DNA of 34,964 bases. Source: a virus. A program made the position numbers and the translations under genes. Location: IMG/VR virus record IMGVR_UViG_3300022209_000007, positions 1-34,964 of that record; one strand, 5' to 3'. Positions within the stretch are counted from its first letter, which is position 1, and every line of letters begins with the position of its first letter. Under the pieces are notes generated by a model. It worked only from the letters and a program-made list of their open reading frames with translations, had not been told where the DNA came from and made no database searches. Positions 8,956-15,802 of this stretch are shown piece after piece.

Positions 8956-9510
8956 ATGTTGATAGGTTTATGCGGTGCCCCGGGTTGCGGGAAGGATACG
9001 CTTGCGGAACAATTTGTTCTACACGATGTCTATGAACAGTACCGATTCGCCGATCCGATAAAAGCGATGCTGACACAGTTTCATATTCGCCCGGACGTGT
9101 GGGACGATCACGAGCAAAAGGAAAAACCTATTCCGTGGCTTGGCAAGTCTCCGCGTTATCTTGCGCAAACGCTGGGGACCGAATGGGGGCGCGATCTGGT
9201 TCATCCGGATGTTTGGGTATTGATGGCGAAGGGCCGCTGGCATGTCCTGAATGCTGGCAAGGAAGGTCGTATGGTTATCAGTGATGTCCGCTTTCCGAAC
9301 GAAGCCCAGTGGATTCGAAAGGCTGGCGGAATTATTGTTAACATCCAGCGCCCGGATAGTCAGCATAAAGCCGACAATGCGGGACACAGCAGCGAGAACG
9401 GAATATCGCTGAAATTGTGCCAAGTCGTTGTTTATAACGACGGGACGAAAGAAGAACTTCGCGAAAAAGCATGGAACCTGATTCGCGTTTATCTGGGTAT
9501 CGACAAATGA
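8956..9510 (+). CDS. deoxynucleoside monophosphate kinase
   Basis: The product is 184 residues. It opens with MLIGLCGAPGCGKDTLAEQF, a P-loop (GAPGCGKDT, residues 6-14) of the phage dNMP kinase type (T4 gp1 and relatives). The following pattern (YRFADPIKAML, then SPRYLAQTLGTEWGRDL and VISDVRFPNEAQWIR) agrees with that family, which phosphorylates dNMPs to dNDPs. ATG 8956 is preferred over an in-frame TTG at 8935 because AAAGGA sits 9 bp upstream. It overlaps the spanin gene by ATGA. With ThyX and the MazG-like protein later in the window it forms a dNTP-supply set. Confidence 0.85.
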   Translation: MLIGLCGAPGCGKDTLAEQFVLHDVYEQYRFADPIKAMLTQFHIRPDVWDDHEQKEKPIPWLGKSPRYLAQTLGTEWGRDLVHPDVWVLMAKGRWHVLNAGKEGRMVISDVRFPNEAQWIRKAGGIIVNIQRPDSQHKADNAGHSSENGISLKLCQVVVYNDGTKEELREKAWNLIRVYLGIDK

Positions 9511-9944
9511 AAAACACGCTGGTCGTTTCTATCATGTGCCTGATCATCGGCGGAATGTTCGGATGGTTCGTCAATGGATGGCGTCTAGAAGCCGCGTTCG
9601 GCAGGGCGCAAAATGCGGCGCTGGAAGAATACGAACGGATCAGCAAGGAACAGCGCGCGAAGTGGGAAGCGCAAGCGACGCGTGATCAGGCCGCGCGTGT
9701 GGCGCTGTCAGCAAAGCTTCGGGAATCCCGGGCAACCGCTGACACACTGCGCAACCAGATAGCCAGCGCCGATCTAGTAGCCCCTGCACCATCAATCGCA
9801 AGTCTTTCGGAGTGTCCAACCCATGAAGAAGTTAAAACCGTTCTGGATAGTTACAATCCTTTCAACGATGATTTTGTTCGGCTGTGGAACGCCTCGGCCA
9901 GTGGTATTAACCCCGGACCCGATAGCACGATCGAAACCGATTGA
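9507..9944 (+). CDS. inner-membrane spanin (Rz-like)
   Basis: The product is 145 residues. There is an N-terminal membrane anchor at residues about 4-22 (TLVVSIMCLIIGGMFGWFV) with the remainder periplasmic. A long charged, alanine-rich coiled coil follows, about residues 30-92 (ALEEYERISKEQRAKWEAQA). This is the Rz topology. The decisive evidence is the second gene inside it in another frame, a lipoprotein at 9823. Rz and Rz1 together fuse inner and outer membranes in the last step of lysis. The start overlaps the kinase stop (ATGA). The spanins lie about 3.4 kb from the endolysin, so the lysis genes are split. Confidence 0.85.
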   Translation: MKNTLVVSIMCLIIGGMFGWFVNGWRLEAAFGRAQNAALEEYERISKEQRAKWEAQATRDQAARVALSAKLRESRATADTLRNQIASADLVAPAPSIASLSECPTHEEVKTVLDSYNPFNDDFVRLWNASASGINPGPDSTIETD

Positions 9945-10125
9945 AGCAATCGAACCCTGCGCAGAATTACCGGTCCTACCGGAAGCCCTTCCGCAGCAAA
10001 AGCAACAGGATGCTATTCGAACGTTACTAGCGACGAAAGTGCGCAGTGATGAGATATACCGGGACTGCGCAAACCGGCATAAGGCGCTGGCAGATTGGAT
10101 AATAGACGAAAAAACGTCGCCTTAA
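9823..10125 (+). CDS. outer-membrane spanin lipoprotein (Rz1-like), embedded in Rz
   Basis: The product is 100 residues, starting inside the Rz-like gene in a different frame and running 181 bp past its end. It has a lipoprotein signal: MKKLKPFWIVTILSTMILFGC, with the lipobox ending at Cys21. The mature part is proline-rich at first (TPRPVVLTPDPIARSKPIEA) and then helical. It is expected to be lipidated and sorted to the outer membrane, where it contacts the Rz coiled coil. A GGAG site lies 10 bp upstream of the ATG. The partly embedded arrangement is intermediate between fully nested and separate Rz/Rz1 pairs. Confidence 0.85.
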   Translation: MKKLKPFWIVTILSTMILFGCGTPRPVVLTPDPIARSKPIEAIEPCAELPVLPEALPQQKQQDAIRTLLATKVRSDEIYRDCANRHKALADWIIDEKTSP

Positions 10126-10395
10126 CTTCTGAATCACATATAGTAAACGGCGGATTCGTCACAAAATCACAAGCGGGTCGGTTTGAAACATAACAGCGTT
10201 TACATTTACATGGTACAAAAAAGGTTTAATTGGTACAACAAAGGTATGATATTGGTACATTTTTGGTACAGAGCAAAGGGGGCGCGCGAGGATTACACAG
10301 TGTAAGTAAAGTAAACCTGATTTTTTTTCAAAAATGCTGTTTACTATATAGCGCGCCGTTGTTAAGCTAACCTGACAACTGAGAAAGGAAAATTT
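10126..10395 (+). promoter_or_regulatory. non-coding region with TGGTACA boxes and a palindrome
   Basis: No gene fits these 270 bp. TGGTACA occurs four times, at 10211, 10231, 10253 and 10264 (start-to-start 20, 22 and 11 bp, near whole helical turns). A perfect 13-bp palindrome (TTACAC-A-GTGTAA) lies at 10293-10305. AGTAAAC at 10310-10316 is repeated inverted at 10339-10345 across a T8 tract. The region precedes the SNF2-type helicase gene and separates the spanin operon from the replication genes. Either a regulator-controlled promoter region or a replication-initiator binding site fits. I found no clear -35/-10 pair. Confidence 0.5.
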
Positions 10396-12057
10396 ATGCC
10401 AGCACCGAACACGATCGACCCGGTCGATTACTTGTATAAAACTGAACCATTTAAACACCAGTCAAAGGTTTTTGGGCTTTCCCGGGATATGCGGAATTTT
10501 GCGCTGTTGATGGGAATGGGAACGGGGAAATCAAAAGTAACGATCGATACAGCCGCGTATAATTATGATCGGGGGCGAATAGATTGCTTCGTTATCATTG
10601 CGCCGAAAGGCGTTCATAGAAACTGGATCGAGCAAGAAATACCCATACACATGCCAGACTGGACGAAGTACCGGGCCGCGACTTGGATGTCGCCAACAAA
10701 ATCAAAAGTAGCGGATCGCAAAGCTGTTGAACGCGTGCTTGATCCTGAACATGAAGGGTTACGAATTCTTGCGATCAATATCGAAGCTTTTCGGGATTCT
10801 ACGAAATGCCCGGCGGCGAAGATGGTACGGAAACTGGTAAACGCTTTTCGCGTGCTTATGGTGATAGACGAATCGTCGAAAATAAAAACCCCCGGGTCAA
10901 AACGAACAATGGCACTTCGCACGCTCGGAAAATACGTTGAAGCGAAAAGAATTCTGACAGGTACGCCAGTCACGCAGGGGCCGCTTGATCTATATTCACA
11001 ATTTAATTTTCTTGATCCTGATATTTTGGGTTTTGATAATTTCATTACTTTCAAACACTACTTCGCAGAATGGCAACGCGAAATTAATATGGAACAATAC
11101 CGGCGTATTGCTGCAGAATGCCACGCGCGCGGGAGAGCAGTTCCAGAAAATGCCGGGGAATACGAAACATTGACCGGCTACAAAAACATAGAGGTTTTGA
11201 AAAAACTGATTGCGCCGCATAGTTATCGAATCACAAAAGAAGAGTGCCTCGATCTTCCCGAAAAAGTTTATATGTCGCGTTTTGTTGAATTGTCGGATGA
11301 ACAGCGAAAGATTTACAACAAGATCGCTCGGAAGTCTGTAATTGAAATGGAAGGGCAACAGGTCGCAATAAATCATGTCCTGACAAAACTGTTACGCCTT
11401 CAGCAAGTTTTAGGGGGTTTCGTTCCTATCGAAGAATTCGGCGAAGCGCAGCCGATACCCGGTCCGAACCTGCGGATCGAATCCTTGATTGATATGGTGG
11501 GGGAATCTGAAGGTAAATGGATAATATGGGCGCGATTCCGCGCGGAAATAGTTGCGATTCATGCCGCCTTTTGTAAAGTATACGGACCGAAAAGCGCAGT
11601 CATGTATTACGGTGATGTAAACGACGACGATCGGGCAGAAGCAATCCATCGCTTTCAGGGTAGACGCCCCGTCATTGAAAATTTAGTTCGTGTCGGATTT
11701 GAAGATATACCGGAATCAGGGCAGGCGCGGTTTTTTATCGGGCAGCAGCATTCCGGCGGTTTCGGGTTAACACTGACCGCCGCTGAAAATGTTGATTATT
11801 ATTCAAATGATTTCAGCCTTGAAGCACGACTTCAATCAGAAGACCGCGCGCATCGAATCGGAACGAAGCACGTTGTAACATACATTGATCAGGAAGCCCC
11901 GGGAACAGTTGATTCAAAAATAATAACGGCACTGAAAGGAAAAATGAACGTTGCCGATATGATTACTGAAGATAATATTCGGATTCGTGCAGCAAAAGGC
12001 GGCGGATCAAATATAATTTCCGGCGAAGTATTGTCGGATTTATTTGCAGAAATTTAA
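10396..12057 (+). CDS. SNF2/SF2-type DNA helicase
   Basis: The product is 553 residues with a good ribosome site (GAGAAAGGAAAATTT) before ATG 10396. Helicase motifs appear in order: Q-like KHQSKVFGLS, motif I GMGTGKS (about residues 36-42), motif II VIDESS near 155, motif III ILTGTPVTQGPLDLYSQFNF, motif V GFGLTLTAAENVDYYS and motif VI RLQSEDRAHRIG, typical of SNF2 proteins. Such proteins translocate on duplex DNA and in phages are associated with replication or recombination. No nuclease domain is attached. It heads the replication module, behind the TGGTACA-box region. Family assignment is firm; the exact job is not. Confidence 0.87.
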   Translation: MPAPNTIDPVDYLYKTEPFKHQSKVFGLSRDMRNFALLMGMGTGKSKVTIDTAAYNYDRGRIDCFVIIAPKGVHRNWIEQEIPIHMPDWTKYRAATWMSPTKSKVADRKAVERVLDPEHEGLRILAINIEAFRDSTKCPAAKMVRKLVNAFRVLMVIDESSKIKTPGSKRTMALRTLGKYVEAKRILTGTPVTQGPLDLYSQFNFLDPDILGFDNFITFKHYFAEWQREINMEQYRRIAAECHARGRAVPENAGEYETLTGYKNIEVLKKLIAPHSYRITKEECLDLPEKVYMSRFVELSDEQRKIYNKIARKSVIEMEGQQVAINHVLTKLLRLQQVLGGFVPIEEFGEAQPIPGPNLRIESLIDMVGESEGKWIIWARFRAEIVAIHAAFCKVYGPKSAVMYYGDVNDDDRAEAIHRFQGRRPVIENLVRVGFEDIPESGQARFFIGQQHSGGFGLTLTAAENVDYYSNDFSLEARLQSEDRAHRIGTKHVVTYIDQEAPGTVDSKIITALKGKMNVADMITEDNIRIRAAKGGGSNIISGEVLSDLFAEI

Positions 12058-12096
12058 TTATTACGGTATCATACGCAATCGAAAGGAGTTTAAAAA

Positions 12097-12480
12097 ATGG
12101 CAAAAGTTTTTATACCATCGATACCGTATCGAATTGAACGTGATCCGGCAACAAATAAACCGAAGCGCGATCCTGTTACCGGGGAAGTCATCAAGCATGC
12201 CGCCGTAGACATTACCGTCGCGTCAATTTATGGTCGTATAGACGACGAACCAATTTTCAACGGGCACGGCGTACCCCCGGCAGCAAGTAAAAACAACGTT
12301 AATCAGGTCCGGCGTCGCCTTCGTGATTTTGATCCCGACGAAGATTCTATTATTGCGGTAGGTGATCCCGTTGCTGTTGCGCTTTGCTGCGCTGTTGCCG
12401 TTCGCGATTTTGGCGGGTTTTCAATCTTACGCTGGGACGGAAGAACCCGGCAATATGTGAAAATGGCTTTTTCGATATGA
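12097..12480 (+). CDS. hypothetical protein
   Basis: The product is 127 residues with a clear ribosome site (AAAGGAGTTTAAAAA). An N-terminal beta-rich part (KVFIPSIPYRIERDPATNKP, then DITVASIYGRIDDEPIF) is followed by DPDEDSIIAVGDPVAVALCC and a short C-terminal region (FSILRWDGRTRQYVKMAFSI). No family is recognised. It sits between the helicase and the tiny membrane peptides and is coupled to the first of these by an ATGA overlap. A role near replication is inferred from position only. Confidence 0.7.
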   Translation: MAKVFIPSIPYRIERDPATNKPKRDPVTGEVIKHAAVDITVASIYGRIDDEPIFNGHGVPPAASKNNVNQVRRRLRDFDPDEDSIIAVGDPVAVALCCAVAVRDFGGFSILRWDGRTRQYVKMAFSI

Positions 12481-12566
12481 ATACAGAAGTCATTGATTTA
12501 ATTTTAAACGCCATTATGATTATCGGCTTGCTGGTAGTCTGGCGGGAAATAAGACGAAATCGCTAA
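12477..12566 (+). CDS. 29-residue membrane micropeptide, copy 1
   Basis: ATG 12477 overlaps the preceding stop (ATGA). The product begins MNTEVIDLILNAIMIIGLLV and ends with a basic tail (REIRRNR). Residues about 6-21 form one membrane helix, so the peptide should lie with the basic end in the cytoplasm. A near-copy follows at 12583. Conservation of the frame, the helix and the basic end in both copies argues that they are real genes. Function is unknown; single-helix micropeptides often modulate larger membrane proteins. Confidence 0.55.
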   Translation: MNTEVIDLILNAIMIIGLLVVWREIRRNR

Positions 12567-12582
12567 CAGAAACGAAAACGCT

Positions 12583-12714
12583 GTGAACACAGAAGCCCTT
12601 GATTTGATTTTATTTGCCATCGGGCTTCCAGATGTTCGCTTCATGCTTGCGCAGAACGCCATTATGATTATCGGTTTACTGGTAGTCTGGTGGAGCATAA
12701 GACGAAACCCTTAA
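12583..12714 (+). CDS. 43-residue membrane micropeptide, copy 2
   Basis: The start is GTG 12583. The product begins MNTEALDLILFAIGLPDVRF and then repeats the core of copy 1 (NAIMIIGLLVVW) and its basic end (SIRRNP), with a 14-residue insertion in between. The DNA upstream of the start (ACAGAAACGAAAACGCT) is a copy of the leader before the next gene (ACAGAAAGGAAAACGCT), but with the AGG of the ribosome site changed to ACG. This copy is therefore probably translated weakly or by coupling. It is clearly a tandem duplicate. Confidence 0.5.
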   Translation: MNTEALDLILFAIGLPDVRFMLAQNAIMIIGLLVVWWSIRRNP

Positions 12715-12730
12715 CAGAAAGGAAAACGCT

Positions 12731-13285
12731 ATGAATGAAGAAGGTCTTGATTTATCTGAACTAGACGGAATTGTCGGTCCAACAGACGAACAACTGAAGA
12801 ACATCACGGAACTGGCTAAGCGTCAACTTGCTGCGGAAAGAACTGTCGCTGCCGCGTCTGGTTCACTTGACGAAGCGAAAAGGAACTTGCGCCGCATCAA
12901 TGAAAACTTGTTGCCGGAAGCGATGACAGAAATCGGGATGGAACAATTCAAGCTATCCGAAGGGATAGAAATCAAAATTAATGAAGCACTCCGGGCCAGT
13001 ATTAGTGAAGCGAATCGCCCCGCCGCTTACGATTGGCTGCGGGAACATGGTCACGACGCGATCATTAAAAAGACTGTGACAATAACATTTGACCCCGGGC
13101 AAGAACAGAATTATGATTCTGTCGTTAAATTTCTGGAAGACAACGATATTGAATTCGACGGTCGTTCGTCTATCCACGCAAGAACCCTAACCGCGTGGGT
13201 TGGTAATCAACTGCGCGAGGGTAATCCAGTACCGGACGAAATTTCGCACTATGAGCAGCGAATTTCTAAGGTTAAGGTGAATTAG
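12731..13285 (+). CDS. hypothetical coiled-coil phage protein next to SSB
   Basis: The product is 184 residues with ribosome site AGAAAGGAAAACGCT. Residues about 20-60 form a charged helix, probably a coiled coil (LAAERTVAAASGSLDEAKRN). Then comes NENLLPEAMTEIGMEQFKLS, a beta-rich segment, and YDWLREHGHDAIIKKTVTIT. I associate this pattern with an unnamed phage family often encoded beside SSB or recombination genes, but the assignment is from memory. The N-terminus MNEEGLDLS resembles the micropeptide starts MNTEVIDLI and MNTEALDLI, so the start region may have been part of the same duplication. It probably acts in DNA metabolism. Confidence 0.7.
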   Translation: MNEEGLDLSELDGIVGPTDEQLKNITELAKRQLAAERTVAAASGSLDEAKRNLRRINENLLPEAMTEIGMEQFKLSEGIEIKINEALRASISEANRPAAYDWLREHGHDAIIKKTVTITFDPGQEQNYDSVVKFLEDNDIEFDGRSSIHARTLTAWVGNQLREGNPVPDEISHYEQRISKVKVN

Positions 13286-13348
13286 GGTCGGGTCCCCTAA
13301 AGAAAAAAGCCCCCTTTAACCATCACCGACAAAAGAGGTAAATCCAAA

Positions 13349-14182
13349 ATGTCAAAAGCAATGAAAACTAATGGGAACGCGGCTCTCGCAATTCCGGACG
13401 AAGTCGATCTGCCAGAAGGCGCAGGTCTGGAAGAAGCTGACGCGTCAGCGTATGCAATCCCATTCCTGCGATTGATGCAGAAGGGATCGCCGCAAGCCGA
13501 TCCGGATTCGGACGCATACATCGACGGAACGAAGGCGGGAATGATCTATAACACTGTTTCCGGCGAAATCATCGATCCTGAAAAAGAAGACATATTCTTC
13601 ATTCCGGTTTACTGGCGGCGCGCGTTCGTCGAATGGAAGCCGCGCGATGCTGGCGGCGGTTCCGGCGGCGGTTTTGTCAAGGAATATTCTCCGGCGGAAG
13701 GGGAAGCCCTGATGCGCCAAACGACGCTCGACGACAAGAATCGCGACATCCTGCCGAACGGCAACCAGTTGAACGACACGCGCTATCATTACGTGATCGT
13801 GGTTCACGCTGGCGAAATGCTTCCGGCAGTGATTGCGATGGATCGCACGCAGATTAAGCGATCAAAACGCTGGTGTTCGTCTATGAATCAGGAAGTCGCC
13901 GCGAAAGGTTTGCGTGCTACGTTTCAGCTATTCTACAAGGTTGAATCTGAAGCACAGAGCAAGGACGGCAACACGTGGCGAATCTGGGACATCAAGGCCC
14001 CGCAGAATATCGCGGATCAGAATCAACTGAACGCAGCCATCGAGTTTTACAAAGCGATCAAATCCGGTGCCGTCAAAGAAGCGATTGATTCGCTTGATGA
14101 CGACGAAGCCACCGCCGGATCGGGGTCACGGGCTACCGGGGAGCAGCAAGCCCCGGAAGCTTCCGAACCAGCAACGTTCTAG
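13349..14182 (+). CDS. single-stranded DNA-binding protein-like
   Basis: The product is 277 residues with ribosome site AAAGAGGTAAATCCAAA. The body is beta-rich with an aromatic and basic core (IFFIPVYWRRAFVEWKPRDA, then IAMDRTQIKRSKRW). The C-terminus is a flexible acidic tail (DSLDDDEA ... EASEPATF) ending in Phe, the hallmark of SSBs that recruit partners through the tail (T7 gp2.5 and bacterial SSB). Position just before a primase supports this. No classical SSB signature is visible, so the call rests on tail, composition and context. Its codons are richer in GCG/CGC than its neighbours', consistent with high expression. A terminator follows. Confidence 0.6.
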   Translation: MSKAMKTNGNAALAIPDEVDLPEGAGLEEADASAYAIPFLRLMQKGSPQADPDSDAYIDGTKAGMIYNTVSGEIIDPEKEDIFFIPVYWRRAFVEWKPRDAGGGSGGGFVKEYSPAEGEALMRQTTLDDKNRDILPNGNQLNDTRYHYVIVVHAGEMLPAVIAMDRTQIKRSKRWCSSMNQEVAAKGLRATFQLFYKVESEAQSKDGNTWRIWDIKAPQNIADQNQLNAAIEFYKAIKSGAVKEAIDSLDDDEATAGSGSRATGEQQAPEASEPATF

Positions 14183-14193
14183 TTGTATTGAAT

Positions 14194-14222
14194 GGGGCGG
14201 CAATTACGCCGCCCCGTTTTTT
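14194..14222 (+). terminator. intrinsic terminator after the SSB-like gene
   Basis: Perfect 8-bp stem GGGGCGGC / GCCGCCCC (14194-14201 and 14208-14215), loop AATTAC, then G and six T. It ends 2 bp before the preferred GTG start of the primase gene, so it should cap SSB transcription and limit readthrough into the primase. Confidence 0.85.
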
Positions 14223-14224
14223 AC

Positions 14225-15802
14225 GTGACAGCAAAAAAATTATCTGAACTGTTCAAAGGACTGGACAGGGCACACGGAACCTACCAGATCGACGATACTG
14301 ACGTATCCGAAAAGGTTTCGGGTCAAGCCCTGACACTCGCGCAACCGCCTACCCTTGCTATGTGGCAGCAACATCTAGACGGGACGCGGAGTCTGGGAAT
14401 CGTGCCAATCATGGACGACGGAAAATGCAACTGGGCTTGCATTGACATCGATACTTATAAGGGCGATGTATGCGCGCAGATTGTGCTATTCCTGAAAAAG
14501 TACAATATACCTTTTATAGTATGCAGGTCGAAATCGGGCGGCGCGCACGTGTTTGTATTTTTCAAGGAACCTGTCCCAGCGCCGAAGATAATTCGCAAGC
14601 TGAACGCGATCGCGAAATCAATGGGGCACGAAGGCGCGGAAATATTTCCGAAACAGGTCAAGATCGAACCCGATCAATACGGCAACTGGTTGAACATGCC
14701 GTATTTTGACGAAGAAGTAACCCTTCGATATGCATTCGATAAAGATGGCGAGCAATTGACTCTTGACGAATTCCTGAAGGCAGCGGAAAAAATAAAGTTG
14801 ACCGAAAAAGAATTCGACGCGATACAACCGCCGAAACTTGAATTTCCGTTCGCGGACGGTCCGCCGTGTTTAGCACAATTTGCCATGCAGGGCGGCGTCA
14901 GCGAGGGCGGACGGAATAACGCATTGATGCAAATGGCGGCGTATGCAAAATTCAAATATGGTGAAGAAGGCTGGAAGGAAGAAACGGAAAAATTAAATGA
15001 TCTTTATATCAAGCCACCACTGACCGGGCGCGAACTGGCCGACACGGTCTTCAAGTCGAACGACCGGCGCGACTACGGCTATATGTGCACGCATCCCCCG
15101 ATGGTCAACGTCTGCAACAAGCGCGTCTGTATGCAGCGACAATTCGGTGTCGGCGGCGCGGCGGAAGATCAGTTCGAAGCGGAAATTAATCTTGAAGATT
15201 TGAAAAAGCTGATCTATGAATTGCCGAACGGCAAAATGATCGATGACAATCCGAAATGGGAACTTACAATTCAGAATCGGGTTATTCGTTTCCCCGATAC
15301 TTCGTTTTTACAGGAACAGAAAAAATTTGCTACGCTCTGTATAAACAAAGTCAATACATATCCGCCGACGCTTCCCGCTGGTCGATGGCGCGCGCTGATC
15401 CACGATAGATTAAAAAACGTGGAAGTCGTTCGAATACCATTTGAACAATCGGACCACGCGCAAACATTAGAACATCTGAAAGACTTCCTGCGCAATATGG
15501 CACACGCGAAAAATGTGTCGCAACTGATGGACGGGCTTGCGTTGAACGACAAAGGGGTTTATCGTTTTAGGTTGGAATCACTGGTTGATTTTATTCGCGA
15601 AAAAACTCGCCGGGCTGTTGATGCCGACGCTATCGGAGAACATCTGGAAGCTTTCGAAATGCGTCGACAACGGTCAACCGTCCGAATCGGGGCGGGGCAT
15701 GTCGCTATTGTTTATTGGGAAACGGATAACGAAGTTCTTCAAATGATAGAGTCGGAAATAGAAACCCCAGAACAACCAGATGAACCCGGGGTTAATTTCT
15801 GA
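14225..15802 (+). CDS. archaeo-eukaryotic-type primase (TOTE-like AEP)
   Basis: With GTG 14225 the product is 525 residues. An in-frame ATG at 14192 lies at the foot of the terminator hairpin and is less likely. Motifs of an AEP primase are visible: CIDIDTY (Asp74 and Asp76, metal-binding), RSKSGGAHVFVFF (about 101-113, the SxH motif), GAEIFPKQ and GNWLNMPYF. This order matches the TOTE-type AEP family. Near residue 300 a cysteine cluster (YMCTHPPMVNVCNKRVC) suggests a zinc or Fe-S site, as in PriCT-like domains. No helicase domain is fused. It should make primers for the phage polymerase. Its stop overlaps the next start (TGATG). No ribosome site precedes the GTG. Confidence 0.82.
   Translation: MTAKKLSELFKGLDRAHGTYQIDDTDVSEKVSGQALTLAQPPTLAMWQQHLDGTRSLGIVPIMDDGKCNWACIDIDTYKGDVCAQIVLFLKKYNIPFIVCRSKSGGAHVFVFFKEPVPAPKIIRKLNAIAKSMGHEGAEIFPKQVKIEPDQYGNWLNMPYFDEEVTLRYAFDKDGEQLTLDEFLKAAEKIKLTEKEFDAIQPPKLEFPFADGPPCLAQFAMQGGVSEGGRNNALMQMAAYAKFKYGEEGWKEETEKLNDLYIKPPLTGRELADTVFKSNDRRDYGYMCTHPPMVNVCNKRVCMQRQFGVGGAAEDQFEAEINLEDLKKLIYELPNGKMIDDNPKWELTIQNRVIRFPDTSFLQEQKKFATLCINKVNTYPPTLPAGRWRALIHDRLKNVEVVRIPFEQSDHAQTLEHLKDFLRNMAHAKNVSQLMDGLALNDKGVYRFRLESLVDFIREKTRRAVDADAIGEHLEAFEMRRQRSTVRIGAGHVAIVYWETDNEVLQMIESEIETPEQPDEPGVNF

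Noticed and set aside
13280-13310. Hairpin TTAGGG/CCCTAA around the stop of the gene at 12731 as a terminator
   Set aside because: The stem is short and is followed on the plus strand by A-rich, not T-rich, sequence.
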